A stretch of DNA of 64,000 bases from Psychrobacillus sp048572895 (GCF_048572895.1 NZ_CP183878.1:3720001-3784000), one strand, 5' to 3'. Shown: positions 27,275 to 36,603, numbered from the stretch's first letter. A program made the numbers and translations. The notes: generated by a model from the sequence alone, not told the origin.

Positions 27275-27371
27275 CGTATCTCCCCATTTCATCTTTTTTT
27301 CCTGTTATTCCCTACCATTTCTAATTTCAAACATAAAAAAACTTGAATATCCCCTATTCAGGTTTTAATAT

Positions 27372-27848
27372 TTAAGTCAAAATTATTTTTGCAATGTCTG
27401 CTTTTATCGATTCTGGGCTATCTGTTGGTGCGTATCTTTTAATAATATCTCCATTTTTATCGACAAGAAATTTAGTGAAGTTCCATTTAATGCTACTTGA
27501 TAAGAATCCTTTGCTATTTGTCGTTAAATGCTGAAATAATGGATGTGCATCTTTTCCGTTAAGTTTCGTCATTTCATGCATAGGAAATGTGACACCATAG
27601 CTCATTCGGCATGCTTGTTCCGCTTCTTTCGCATTGCCTAATTCTTGTTTGAATTGATTGGAAGGGAATCCTAGTACAACGAGTCCATCACTCTTATAAT
27701 CATTATATATTTTTTCAAGTCCATCAAACTGACCGCTTAGACCGCACTTAGTAGCCGTGTTAACAATGAGCATTGGCTTTCCCTTGTACTCATTTAACTC
27801 GTACTCTTCGCCATCTGATTTTTTTACTTTAATATCGTAAATACTCAT
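27372..27848 (-). CDS. Glutathione peroxidase-type thiol peroxidase
   Basis: A 158-residue thioredoxin-fold peroxidase with the catalytic set in place: Cys in NTATKCGLSGQF, Gln in GFPSNQF, and Trp/Asn in IKWNFTKF. Bacillales lack glutathione, so the reductant is probably thioredoxin or bacillithiol (inference). A Cys replaces selenocysteine. ATG at 27848 lies 8 nt after AAGGGG; the GTG upstream overlaps that site. It follows the tubby-like gene by 35 nt and may be cotranscribed. Confidence 0.92.
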   Translation of the reverse strand: MSIYDIKVKKSDGEEYELNEYKGKPMLIVNTATKCGLSGQFDGLEKIYNDYKSDGLVVLGFPSNQFKQELGNAKEAEQACRMSYGVTFPMHEMTKLNGKDAHPLFQHLTTNSKGFLSSSIKWNFTKFLVDKNGDIIKRYAPTDSPESIKADIAKIILT

Positions 27849-27883
27849 ACTGCTCACCCCTTGATCTATTTAAATATTTTATA

Positions 27884-28405
27884 TTAAGATCCTATAAACA
27901 AAGCACACTGACAAATTGCGATAAAGAATGCTGCATTATTTACAGGAGAATTGTCCTTCACTTCAAGTTGAATTTTAAATACCCCATCAAGATTTGCTTT
28001 CCACCTTGCAATCTCATTTTCATTATAAACAAATTTAGACCAATCTTCCATTTCCTTGTCTAATCTAATCTGTATATTACCATCCGTGATTAGTAAATCT
28101 GGGACGAGCTCTTTCCACTTGTCATACGCAACTATATATTTCTTATGTTCGATTTTGTCGAACGCTTCAAAATAGACCTTTCCTTTACGAGATATTTTCT
28201 TACACATAAATATTAACTGACCTTTTGTGTCGTAAACGTTATACCAAAGAAAGTAGCGGTAATCCATTACTTTATCTAGCCTTTTTTTAAAACTGTTCGA
28301 ATAATATCGTTGAAATGTATAAACGATTTCTCCCTTTTCGTTATAAACAGAGGTTTTCGGAGTCTCCTCAATATCAATAGGTTGTTCATATGTATAGTTA
28401 GCCAC
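27884..28405 (-). CDS. Tubby C-terminal-like (LURP-one-related) protein
   Basis: A 173-residue protein built mostly of beta strands (YNEKGEIVYTFQRYYSN, NVYDTKGQLIFMCKK, YFEAFDKIEHKKYIVAYDKW), ending in a short hydrophobic helix (residues about 158-172). The strand pattern matches the tubby C-terminal/LURP-one fold found in several Bacillus proteins. Function unknown; a membrane-phospholipid link is known only for eukaryotic relatives. The GGAGG site is clear. Confidence 0.55.
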   Translation of the reverse strand: MANYTYEQPIDIEETPKTSVYNEKGEIVYTFQRYYSNSFKKRLDKVMDYRYFLWYNVYDTKGQLIFMCKKISRKGKVYFEAFDKIEHKKYIVAYDKWKELVPDLLITDGNIQIRLDKEMEDWSKFVYNENEIARWKANLDGVFKIQLEVKDNSPVNNAAFFIAICQCALFIGS

Positions 28406-28463
28406 GAAATCCCTCCTGTAAAAAATATACCATAACTCGACTTTATTATTTCCCGGGAAACAA

Positions 28464-29342
28464 TTAATCTATTTTATAAGTTAGTGGCTTCGGACCAATT
28501 AAAGTATAAATAATCCCTCCAAAGACTAGCAATATTCCGACGGATTGCAATACAGAAGGGCGGAAATCCAATAAAATTGTATCTAATAAAATTGCAACAA
28601 TAGGGTCGACAAAAACTAAAGCAGAAATGACAACCGTCGATAACTTTCTTAAACTATTAAAAAATAAGTAGTATACAAAACCTGTATGTATTAAACCTGT
28701 TCCTAATATGTACAGCCAATTGGATTCGGTCAAACCTTGAAACACATCAAAGTCCATAAAAGGCAATAGAATTACAATTCCGATTCCGGTCTGGATAAAT
28801 GTCATCGCAAAGGCACTTAATCCGCTAATCCCTTTACCAAGCAGCATGGTCATTGCATAGCAAAATGCAGAAAGTATAGCCCATACAAACCCTGACCCTA
28901 TAAAGTCTGAGAACGTCCCAATACTGTCATACCCTATAATACAAACACTACCGAGGAAGCAGACAATTATTGCTAGCAACGATTGTACTGACATCTTTTC
29001 CTTCAAAAGTATAGTTCCTAATATTAATACAAAGATTGGTGCAAGATTATAAATAGAAATGGCTATCGTAATGGACATTCTTTCGAAAGCTATAAATAGA
29101 AAAACCCAATTCAGCACTAAAAACACTCCACAAACTAGCGTCTGTAAAACCTCTGACTTTTTCCAAGCTTCCACCTTATACCGACCGGTTATTAACCAAC
29201 AAAAGCCTAAAAAAACTGTCGCACAAATACAACGAACAAAGACCAATTCTGCTGCTGGGATACCAGTATTTCCTGTAAAAAATCCTATAGAACCAAATAT
29301 GGCCATAGAAAGTGCCATTTGGAGCATTGCCGATATATTCAT
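28464..29342 (-). CDS. EamA/DMT family transporter
   Basis: A 292-residue protein with ten predicted helices in two EamA repeats (first around PAAELVFVRCICA, second around LIHTGFVYYLFF). Likely exports metabolites or amino acids. The ATG at 29342 follows AAAGGTGA by 5 nt. It is transcribed away from the surface-polysaccharide cluster boundary; a 10-bp inverted repeat lies behind its start. Confidence 0.82.
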   Translation of the reverse strand: MNISAMLQMALSMAIFGSIGFFTGNTGIPAAELVFVRCICATVFLGFCWLITGRYKVEAWKKSEVLQTLVCGVFLVLNWVFLFIAFERMSITIAISIYNLAPIFVLILGTILLKEKMSVQSLLAIIVCFLGSVCIIGYDSIGTFSDFIGSGFVWAILSAFCYAMTMLLGKGISGLSAFAMTFIQTGIGIVILLPFMDFDVFQGLTESNWLYILGTGLIHTGFVYYLFFNSLRKLSTVVISALVFVDPIVAILLDTILLDFRPSVLQSVGILLVFGGIIYTLIGPKPLTYKID

Positions 29343-29400
29343 GAATGTCACCTTTCCCATCTAAATTATGAATTGCATTCTTACTCACACCACAAAGCAA

Positions 29401-29430
29401 TGCTCATGAATATTACAAATTCATGAGCAT
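29401..29430. repeat. Inverted repeat between EamA gene and sugar-nucleotide gene
   Basis: TGCTCATGAA and its perfect complement are separated by 9 nt. There is no T run, so it is not a clear terminator; it might still end transcription of the upstream minus-strand cluster or bind a protein. Confidence 0.45.
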
Positions 29431-29467
29431 CGCTTACGAAACTGGCTACACAAATAGATTTTACCAT

Positions 29468-30367
29468 CTATATGAGCAGGTTGCGCTGATAATTTAGAAT
29501 ATCCTCCACTGACTTTTCAAACGGGATGAGAGCTTGCATATTTTCTATTAAAAGATCTGAAGGGGGGGTGCTCACTTTCACTTCTAATTTATCCTCTACA
29601 GACTCTACGGTGAAACTAACACTTGAAATGGCCTGCAGACTACTAGTAACTTCTTTTAAATATCTGGATAATCCCGTGGTCATATCATGTATACTACCAG
29701 ATCGACCCTTATTAAATAAGATTTCATATCCAAAAACTGCATCACGGACATCGAGAAAATCCCGACTTGCCAATAAATTATTTACTCTGAGTACTTTTTC
29801 TGCTCCGAGTAGCTCCATTTCTGCTACCTTTAGAGCTAAAAGGGAGCATACACCGTTAGACTTTCCAGGACCAATTAAATTAGAAGGCTTTACAATAACA
29901 ATATTCATTTCATATAATAATTCCCATGATTGTGCTATCAAAACTTGTAGAGTTTTACTCAAGCTATATGGATGATTGAGGGTTGTAATATCATTTACAT
30001 CATATTGAAGTGCAGACCCAACGACTAAAGTTTTACATTCAGGTACTTGCTGGCGAATGGCTTCCAGCAAGTAAGCAGTGGACATAGTATTTATTTCTAA
30101 AGAGGCAACTGGATTTGTCCATGACGAGGGTACATGATTTTGTCCAGCCAAATGGAGGACTCTATCTGGTTTGTTCTTTTGTATCAGATCGGTTAATTCA
30201 TTTTTATTGGTTAGGTCACATGTTTCGATACGAATTTGATCGCTTTCTATTTTAGATGGTTGTCTAGAGACGCCAATTACTTCGTATCCCGCTTGGTGGA
30301 AATGATGACAGGCATGAATACCTGTAAAACCTGTTGCACCGGTTATTAATAACTTCGGCTTAGTCAT
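29468..30367 (-). CDS. NAD-dependent epimerase/dehydratase (GDP-mannose dehydratase/reductase-like)
   Basis: A 299-residue extended short-chain dehydrogenase: GATGFTGIHA nucleotide-binding loop, LHLAGQNHV segment, and the YSLSK catalytic pair. The GFTGIHA form is typical of GDP-4-keto-6-deoxymannose and dTDP-sugar enzymes. Its ATG overlaps the stop of the upstream epimerase by 4 nt, so the two are coupled and probably act on consecutive sugar-nucleotide intermediates. Confidence 0.8.
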   Translation of the reverse strand: MTKPKLLITGATGFTGIHACHHFHQAGYEVIGVSRQPSKIESDQIRIETCDLTNKNELTDLIQKNKPDRVLHLAGQNHVPSSWTNPVASLEINTMSTAYLLEAIRQQVPECKTLVVGSALQYDVNDITTLNHPYSLSKTLQVLIAQSWELLYEMNIVIVKPSNLIGPGKSNGVCSLLALKVAEMELLGAEKVLRVNNLLASRDFLDVRDAVFGYEILFNKGRSGSIHDMTTGLSRYLKEVTSSLQAISSVSFTVESVEDKLEVKVSTPPSDLLIENMQALIPFEKSVEDILNYQRNLLI

Positions 30368-31323
30368 CCCATTTGCTCACTCTCAAAATATGTGCCAGTC
30401 ATATCACTTTCAAGAGGTTGTTGAAATGCATAGGTTTCTTTCAACCCATCTTCAATAGTATATAGTGGCTTCCAGCTTAAGAGACTTCTAGCTTTATTAT
30501 TGCATAAGCAGCTATGCTTAATATCGCCTTCTCTTGGAGCGGTAAATTCTCTTAGAATGGAAATCCCGTGAATTTCTGTTAAAAAGGCTAGTATTTCATT
30601 GATAGATGTTCTTTGTGATGTACTTATCTGTATCGTTTCTTGGTCACCCTTCTCCAGTGCCGCAATATTGGCAGCTACAATATCCTTAACGTATATAAAG
30701 TCCCTCGTTTGCTGTCCATCGCCATGCACATTGATATGTCCACCTTTTCGAAGTCGATCGAAAAATACAGACACTACTCCACCTTCTCCTTTAGGCAATT
30801 GCCGTGGACCGTATACATTTGCGTATCTTAAAATTGTATATGACTGTCTATAAAGCTCATAGAAAAGCCTTATGTAAGACTCTGCAGTTAACTTGGACAG
30901 TCCATAAAAGGAAGCAGGGACTGTGATTTCTTCTTCCGAAAGTAACTCATTGGTTAAATTTCCGTATACTGCCGAGGTACTGGCAAAAATAAATTTCCCC
31001 ACTTTTGCTTTACGGCAAGCTTCCAACATATTTAATGTTCCAATAATATTTACGTCACCATCATACTTAGGATATTGTACAGATTTCCCAACATCCGCTT
31101 GTGCAGCTAAGTGATAAAATGCATCTGGTCGAATATTCATTATGATTTTACTTGCTTCCTCGCTACATATATCGACGACATATAATTGTGCTTGTGGATT
31201 GATATTTTCCTTCTGGCCGGACACCAAATTGTCTATAATATGAACCTCAATACCTCTGTCTATAAGTGCATCAACAAGATGAGAGCCTATGAAGCCTGCC
31301 CCCCCTGAAACTATTACTTTCAT
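30364..31323 (-). CDS. UDP-glucose 4-epimerase-like NAD-dependent epimerase
   Basis: A 319-residue GalE/WbpP-type enzyme with GGAGFIGSHLVDAL, the LAAQADVGKSVQYP segment, catalytic STSAVYGN and YGLSK, and NVYGPRQ. It should interconvert UDP-hexoses or dehydrate a nucleotide sugar for glycan synthesis. ATG at 31323 lies 7 nt after AAAGGAG; a TTG two codons earlier overlaps this site. First gene of a coupled pair. Confidence 0.85.
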   Translation of the reverse strand: MKVIVSGGAGFIGSHLVDALIDRGIEVHIIDNLVSGQKENINPQAQLYVVDICSEEASKIIMNIRPDAFYHLAAQADVGKSVQYPKYDGDVNIIGTLNMLEACRKAKVGKFIFASTSAVYGNLTNELLSEEEITVPASFYGLSKLTAESYIRLFYELYRQSYTILRYANVYGPRQLPKGEGGVVSVFFDRLRKGGHINVHGDGQQTRDFIYVKDIVAANIAALEKGDQETIQISTSQRTSINEILAFLTEIHGISILREFTAPREGDIKHSCLCNNKARSLLSWKPLYTIEDGLKETYAFQQPLESDMTGTYFESEQMG

Positions 31324-31493
31324 GCTCAATCTCCTTTTGGCTTTTCCATAATATATGCAAGTTGAACAGAAAGATGGGGACGTGCGCCTGCGAAAAATGA
31401 AAGTCTATCACTATCTAATGCAAGTTTCAGCTGAATTGCATAGTCCTAAAAAAAATGAATGAATCATAATAGAATCATTCATCCAAGTATATG

Positions 31494-32138
31494 TTATGAA
31501 TTTTTGTTGTTAAATTGGTGTTTCATAATGATAGGAGAAGCCATGTTCCGTCGCTTAGTCCATACCTCCATATTTGTTTGAGAGTTGGGAACAGCGTAGG
31601 AATCAGGGAGATTTTTCATAATTTCTTCCCACACTCGATTATCTACAAACACTTTTGTATTTGCTTTTGAGGGAGAGAATATATCCTCGTAATACTCACT
31701 ACTCATTGGTTTCATTAATTTTATCGTGATAGTTGGAGGAATCTCATACTCTTCCGGCAAATGACTTAGAATTTCTGTCCATATAGAACGATCCACGAAT
31801 AAGTTTGGAGTAGCTGGTGAATATGGAAACAACAAGCTATAGTAATCTGACTTCATCGGTTTAAACAAGTCAAGCGTAGAAGGATTCGGAAACACTGTTT
31901 CCTTTGGAATGGAACTGTCTATCTGATCCCAAACCTCTTTTACAATAGCTACCTCTGACTCCATTCCATTACTAGTAAACCTGGAGTTATAATTTTCCGA
32001 TGAAATAATAGTGTCTTCTTTTATTTTTTCCGTTACAGCCGAGTTTCTTTTTGAATTCCAGATGCTCTCCCACCAGTTCTTACATTTGTAAAATAGAGCG
32101 ATAATAAAAAGCTTAATGTATTGGATTATTCGAGACAT
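31494..32138 (-). CDS. Unknown protein with three tandem ~48-residue repeats
   Basis: After an N-terminal amphipathic or membrane-associated segment (about residues 4-25) the 214-residue protein holds a repeat of about 48 residues: VWDQIDSSIPKE..., IWTEILSHLPEEY..., VWEEIMKNLPDSY.... The units share a W-(x)2-I-(x)3-(I/L)P core, a later KPM-S-YY-(x)3-(F/L) core and a VDRS/VDNR end; the third copy is short. The start overlaps the 3' end of the glycosyltransferase gene by 26 nt, suggesting coupling. No family recognised; context suggests a surface-decoration role. Confidence 0.6.
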   Translation of the reverse strand: MSRIIQYIKLFIIALFYKCKNWWESIWNSKRNSAVTEKIKEDTIISSENYNSRFTSNGMESEVAIVKEVWDQIDSSIPKETVFPNPSTLDLFKPMKSDYYSLLFPYSPATPNLFVDRSIWTEILSHLPEEYEIPPTITIKLMKPMSSEYYEDIFSPSKANTKVFVDNRVWEEIMKNLPDSYAVPNSQTNMEVWTKRRNMASPIIMKHQFNNKNS

Positions 32139-33366
32139 CTTGGTCACCATTCTTCCTAATTGAAACAGCCTCATTATACACTTCTAGTAAACTTTTTATG
32201 CCTTGATCAATAGACCAATGCGTCATGCCCCATTTTTTTGCATTAGTTCCCAGTTTCTTTCTTAGCTGTTCATCACTTAGTAGTAAGTTTAAGTTTTCAA
32301 ACAACATATTAGAATCCCCTGGTGGCGTCAATAAACCTGTCACCTTATGCTGTACCATTTCAGGCAGACCGCCGACATCACTGACTATTGTGGCTTTCCC
32401 TGCAATCTGTGCTTCAATTAGTGACAGTGGTTGGTTTTCTAATAATGTTGGCAATACATAAACATCTGCTTTTCCCAATAAAGCCGGAACATCGTCACGC
32501 TTCCCTAGAAACTGAACGTAATCATCTAAACCAAGCACCTTACTTTTAACCCGAAGTTTAGATTCTCTATCCCCCGACCCAACTATCCAACAAGCCCAAT
32601 CTTGACGTTCCTTTTTTAGCTTCCCTAAAGCATCTAGCAAATATTGAATTCCTTTTAAATCAGTAAGCCTTCCTGTATAGATAATCATCTTTTTGTTTTT
32701 GGGAGGTGTAATAAGTGATTTTACTTTCATTTGTTTTATAAAGTTTTCAGTATCAAAGCCATAATGAAGTATTTTTATCTGTTCCTCTACCACTTTAAAT
32801 TCATCGATTAATATATTTTTCAACCAGTTGTTCGCTACAATGGTTATTTCTGCTGCATTTGCTCCCAGTTGTTCTAAATCATCGTAATACGCTCTCGCAA
32901 TATAAGAATTAGGGGTTTTATGAATAGTAGTTAATTGATGATGAATTTCATGAGCTACAGAACCATGTAAAGTAGCAACTATTGGTATATGTTTGGGACG
33001 AATTCGATCAATACAAGCTGTAGCAATAACATCCTGTGTGTGTATCAAATCATAATTATCTAAACCAAAGTAAGCTGTTCCTAATTCGAAAATATATCGT
33101 TGAAACTCTGTGTATTCGACTAATTTATTTTCATAAATTTCCGGATAATTATCTTTGTTTATTTTGGCTTGAAGTAAAGGCAACAACTTGTCTCTTGATA
33201 TCTTTTTATCTGTGCCAATCATATGGATATTCAAATTGTCCTCATCATACCCAAGCATATGAACTTCATGCCCAAGTTGTTCTAACTTCTTTTTCAATTG
33301 AACCATATAGTTCCAAACTCCACCTAAATGGGGAATAGACCAATATGTGGCTAGCAAAATTTTCAA
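32113..33366 (-). CDS. Glycosyltransferase family 4 (GT-B fold)
   Basis: A 417-residue retaining-type GT-B enzyme: N-terminal acceptor half (ATYWSIPHLGGVWNYM, HTQDVIATA, VATLHGSVAHE) and C-terminal donor half (YTGRLTDLKGIQYL, GSGDRE, then the E-x7-E nucleotide-sugar motif in ENQPLSLIEAQIAGK). It transfers a sugar to a surface glycan or protein. The TTG start (MKILLATYW) is 9 nt after GGGGAG; the ATG between them is too close. Upstream promoter region is shared with the divergent DUF4183 genes. Confidence 0.85.
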   Translation of the reverse strand: MKILLATYWSIPHLGGVWNYMVQLKKKLEQLGHEVHMLGYDEDNLNIHMIGTDKKISRDKLLPLLQAKINKDNYPEIYENKLVEYTEFQRYIFELGTAYFGLDNYDLIHTQDVIATACIDRIRPKHIPIVATLHGSVAHEIHHQLTTIHKTPNSYIARAYYDDLEQLGANAAEITIVANNWLKNILIDEFKVVEEQIKILHYGFDTENFIKQMKVKSLITPPKNKKMIIYTGRLTDLKGIQYLLDALGKLKKERQDWACWIVGSGDRESKLRVKSKVLGLDDYVQFLGKRDDVPALLGKADVYVLPTLLENQPLSLIEAQIAGKATIVSDVGGLPEMVQHKVTGLLTPPGDSNMLFENLNLLLSDEQLRKKLGTNAKKWGMTHWSIDQGIKSLLEVYNEAVSIRKNGDQDVSNNPIH

Positions 33367-33434
33367 GTTATACATCTCCCCGTTTAACCGCATACTCTAT
33401 ATTTATTTCTATTAGCTCTACTGTGTGTGGGCTA

Positions 33435-33794
33435 TTAAATTTGAATCATTTGAAGAATAATAGGACACCCCTTTTCAGGTGCATCTTCTGTTAATAAGAC
33501 CAACATTCCCTCAGTTACTCGATAATTTACTTTCGGTTGTAAAACCCCGTTAATAAAAAGATTCATGTAGGAAACAGTTATCGGATTCACAATTTGTTGA
33601 TTGCCGTACCCAGTAATAGCATCCTGTTCTGTATATACTTTCTTTACACCATCGGATAACACAAAAAATTCAGTCGTAATAACCTCTCTATGGTTTAATA
33701 CCTTGGACTCTGCCTTATTTACCGTTAAGGGAATGATTAAAGGCTGTGAAAAATAAGCAGATGCTTTCCGTGGAACGTACGGTTGGTTTTTCAT
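33435..33794 (-). CDS. DUF4183 domain protein, copy 1
   Basis: A 119-residue protein whose C-terminal part carries the DUF4183 core NLFINGVLQPKVNY followed by a GMLVLLTED stretch and a final PIILQM. Such proteins are encoded near exosporium or surface glycoprotein genes of Bacillus. ATG at 33794 follows TAGGAGGGAAGAA. It is divergent from a second DUF4183 gene, with 164 bp between them. Confidence 0.72.
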   Translation of the reverse strand: MKNQPYVPRKASAYFSQPLIIPLTVNKAESKVLNHREVITTEFFVLSDGVKKVYTEQDAITGYGNQQIVNPITVSYMNLFINGVLQPKVNYRVTEGMLVLLTEDAPEKGCPIILQMIQI

Positions 33795-33958
33795 TTCTTC
33801 CCTCCTACCAACTGAAGTAAAGTTAGTGTATCCATTTAAAATCAAAAATGTGTTTACCTTAGGACCTTTTTCTCATTTTTCAAGAAATACTCATCCGCCC
33901 ATAACTCCTACCCACTTTGAGTCATATGTTGAAAGAGAAATAAAAAGGAGGAACACGC

Positions 33959-34330
33959 TTGGCTTTAAAAATTGTTAAATTAGCTATTACGCCAAAACAA
34001 ACTATTTCAACTTCACCCACTGTCGCTCGTTATTTTCATGAGGTACCAGAAACAATAACAGATGTTACCACTCATAAGATTAGTGCCTCAGATTTTTTAG
34101 ATGATCAAGGGGAAACGACACAATCATTACCAACTCTAAATTTAAATAATAGCTATTTTAATGTATATATAAATGGCGTACTACAGATGGATGAAAACTT
34201 TTCATATACTGCCGGAGAGGATGGAATAGGCTCCTTACTTATCTCTCTCCCAGAAGCTTCTGAAATTCCTAAAGGTACACCAATTATTATGGAGACAGTC
34301 AACTTTCATCCAGAGATAGTATCAGATTAG
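33959..34330 (+). CDS. DUF4183 domain protein, copy 2
   Basis: A 123-residue protein with the DUF4183 core YFNVYINGVLQMDENFSY and the PIIMETVNFHP end. It shares the INGVLQ-Y pattern with the minus-strand copy but little else, so duplication is old. The TTG start is set by AAAGGAGG 7 nt upstream. Short terminator directly after the stop. Likely a structural surface protein of the spore (inference from family context). Confidence 0.75.
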   Translation: MALKIVKLAITPKQTISTSPTVARYFHEVPETITDVTTHKISASDFLDDQGETTQSLPTLNLNNSYFNVYINGVLQMDENFSYTAGEDGIGSLLISLPEASEIPKGTPIIMETVNFHPEIVSD

Positions 34331-34352
34331 ACAGGGTAACCTGTCTTTTTTT
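34329..34352 (+). terminator. Short terminator after DUF4183 copy 2
   Basis: AGACAGG-GTAA-CCTGTCT followed by TTTTTTT, overlapping the end of the CDS. Confidence 0.75.
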
Positions 34353-34445
34353 GTTTGAAGAAGATTATATTTATACTATTTTTCCCGTAGCAATCTTACA
34401 AACGAGAATAGGATAGACTATCTTTGTTTAAAAGGAGGGAAACCT

Positions 34446-34790
34446 GTGGCAGGTACAAAAACGTTCATTAATGAAACAACAGCAAACTTTCAAGTTACAC
34501 TTTTCATCAGGGCTGGAGAAAACCCGGTGAACCAAGACGGCTCAGAATCTTTTACATTAGAGGCAGGAGAAACCGTTACTATTACCTATGGAAACGAGAC
34601 AGATAGTTTTTTAAATGGAATTTTGTTATTTACGATAGCAGCTGGAGATTTATATAGCAGTATCGAATTTACCACGATTGAAGACAGTTTACTGGATGTT
34701 CTATTAAATACAAATAGCATCATTACTATTACCAAACAACAAACAGAATACATCTTAACTGGAAGTAATCCTCCCCCACCTACTCCTTAA
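34446..34790 (+). CDS. Beta-rich surface-type protein of unknown family
   Basis: A 114-residue Thr/Asn-rich protein without signal peptide, predicted all-beta, with a proline-rich end (PPPPTP). GTG start behind AAAGGAGGGAAA. Composition and position between DUF4183 and DUF1796 genes resemble small spore-surface proteins that lack Sec signals because they are made in the mother cell; that is inference. No homologous family recognised. Confidence 0.55.
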   Translation: MAGTKTFINETTANFQVTLFIRAGENPVNQDGSESFTLEAGETVTITYGNETDSFLNGILLFTIAAGDLYSSIEFTTIEDSLLDVLLNTNSIITITKQQTEYILTGSNPPPPTP

Positions 34791-34801
34791 CGCTCCTTTA
34801 T

Positions 34802-34836
34802 AAGATAATCTCGGAAAATTCCGAGGTTATCTTTTT
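34802..34836 (+). terminator. Terminator after the beta-rich protein gene
   Basis: AAGATAATCTCGG pairs with CCGAGGTTATCTT (one G-U) and is followed by TTT. Confidence 0.7.
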
Positions 34837-34959
34837 CACTGCATAAAAATATTTTCTACTTATAGGAAACTAGCCCCTGCTCTCTTTCATTGTGTCGCAT
34901 TAACTATTAAATAAGGTGTATACGACGCCTTATAACGCAAGACAAAGGGGGTGAAACAA

Positions 34960-35583
34960 ATGGATTTAAGTCAACTTAAAGGAGAATATGATGCCATATT
35001 TAGTCTAGGAGATCTTTGCTTAGCCTCCATCCAACTGAAAAAAAATAACTTAAGACCTTACTCAGGCGTTCTAGATTGGATGGCCAGTCCTGAACTATCC
35101 CAGGTAAATGAGCTATTAGAAAATCGATTTATAGGTTTCCTCGATTATGACAATCTACGTGTTATCGGATATGCTGATACATTTATATGCGTTTCAGATG
35201 ATGGCTATAATCTTGTTTCCAATCATGATTTTGATGGAGAAAAAAATACACTAACTTATTTAGGTGCCTATGCGGAAGTAATGGAAAAATACGAACGAAG
35301 AATTCAGCGCTTTCTTTCAGAAATGGATAATGCCAAACGAATACTATTTGTCCGAACAGAAGGGTCGCTAGAGGACGCGGCAGTTTTACAAGATGTCCTT
35401 TCTAAATTAGTAAAACACGACTTCAGCATTTTACTCATTAACCACACATATGTCCAAGGAATTGTAGAAAAAAGTTGGCCTTTAGAAAAAGTTTGTTCGA
35501 TTGAGTTTCCTAATAAAGATAAATGGGAAGGAAATCATGACTTATGGAAAGAGGTGTTAAGCGGGGTTCGTTTGCGTACATGA
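34960..35583 (+). CDS. DUF1796 family putative cysteine peptidase
   Basis: A 207-residue protein with the conserved opening of DUF1796: SLGDLCLAS (candidate catalytic Cys20), LRPYSGVLDWM (DW at 39-40), a NHDF segment, and FVRTEGSLEDA. The family is annotated as a papain-like peptidase by fold only; it occurs in polysaccharide and spore-surface loci. ATG at 34960 lies 8 nt after AAAGGGGG; the GTG upstream overlaps this site. The NAD-dependent dehydratase gene follows by 54 nt. Confidence 0.75.
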   Translation: MDLSQLKGEYDAIFSLGDLCLASIQLKKNNLRPYSGVLDWMASPELSQVNELLENRFIGFLDYDNLRVIGYADTFICVSDDGYNLVSNHDFDGEKNTLTYLGAYAEVMEKYERRIQRFLSEMDNAKRILFVRTEGSLEDAAVLQDVLSKLVKHDFSILLINHTYVQGIVEKSWPLEKVCSIEFPNKDKWEGNHDLWKEVLSGVRLRT

Positions 35584-35637
35584 CCAAATATAGCGAATGA
35601 CTCTAAAAAATCAATCAATTATTAGGGAGGAAAAATA

Positions 35638-36603
35638 GTGTTTACCAATACAACAATATTGATAACCGGGGGGACAGGCTCATGGGGAATTGAACTAATC
35701 AAACAACTTCTTCTTCTTGACCCTAGGAAAATTATTGTTTTTTCAAGAAATGAAAATAGACAAGTCATGATGCGAAGAAGTTTTGCAGATACAAGAATAC
35801 AATTTAATATTGGGGATATACGAGATAAAAGTGCACTTTCTTCAGCCTGTGCTGGGGTAGATTATGTGTTTCACTTAGCTGCACTTAAACATGTACCCGT
35901 TTGTGAGGAAAATCCTTTAGAAGCTATAAAAACGAATATAGTTGGAACACAAAATGTAATTGAAGCTTCCATAAAGAACCAAGTCAAAAAAGTAATTTAC
36001 GTTTCTACAGATAAAGCAGCAGACCCGGCTAATACGTATGGAATGACAAAGGCACTTGGGGAAAAACTGATTCTGTATGCAAACGAAATGGGTTCGCCCA
36101 CTAGGTTCTTATGCATTCGAGGAGGGAATGTGCTTGGAAGCAGCGGCAGTGTATTACCAATTTTCATCAGACAATTAGAAGAAGAAAATCAAATCCTAAT
36201 TACCGATAAAAGAATGACACGGTATTTTGTCACGCCTCAACAGGCGATCAAAACCCTTCTTCAGGCTACAGAGTTAGGAAATGGAGGAGAGATTTTTGTT
36301 ATGCATATGAATGCTTGTAATATACTCGACTTGGCTGAAGTACTTATTGAGTATTATCACAAAGAAGATGTCCGGATCCTAGAAATCGGTGCCCGAGTTG
36401 GAGAAAAGACCCATGAGGTACTAATCGCGGAAAACGAAATACCAATGGCCACTGTATTCAACAAAGATTTAATAAAAATCGATTCCTCAATTCCTACCAA
36501 CAAAAATTTGTCTGTACCTGCTATTCTAATAGACACGAAACAAAAACTAATGACTAAACAAGAGATTAAAGAATTATTAGTAGAAGGCGGCTTTCTGAAG
36601 TAA
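35638..36603 (+). CDS. UDP-GlcNAc 4,6-dehydratase-like polysaccharide biosynthesis protein
   Basis: A 321-residue extended SDR of the CapD/FlaA1/PseB type: GGTGSWGIELIKQLL nucleotide loop, LAALKHVPVCE, and STDKAADPANTYGMTK with the catalytic Tyr and Lys. PseB-like enzymes start pseudaminic or bacillosamine-type sugar synthesis by dehydrating UDP-GlcNAc. GTG start after GGGAGGAAAAATA. With the GalE-like pair and glycosyltransferase on the other strand it makes a plausible deoxy-sugar module. Confidence 0.85.
   Translation: MFTNTTILITGGTGSWGIELIKQLLLLDPRKIIVFSRNENRQVMMRRSFADTRIQFNIGDIRDKSALSSACAGVDYVFHLAALKHVPVCEENPLEAIKTNIVGTQNVIEASIKNQVKKVIYVSTDKAADPANTYGMTKALGEKLILYANEMGSPTRFLCIRGGNVLGSSGSVLPIFIRQLEEENQILITDKRMTRYFVTPQQAIKTLLQATELGNGGEIFVMHMNACNILDLAEVLIEYYHKEDVRILEIGARVGEKTHEVLIAENEIPMATVFNKDLIKIDSSIPTNKNLSVPAILIDTKQKLMTKQEIKELLVEGGFLK

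Noticed and set aside
29059..29364. Plus-strand ORF over the EamA gene start
   Set aside because: Shadow of the EamA gene with no ribosome site.
33846..33958. SigK promoters between the divergent DUF4183 genes
   Set aside because: CATA-like hexamers are present, but spacing and -35 matches are too weak to claim.
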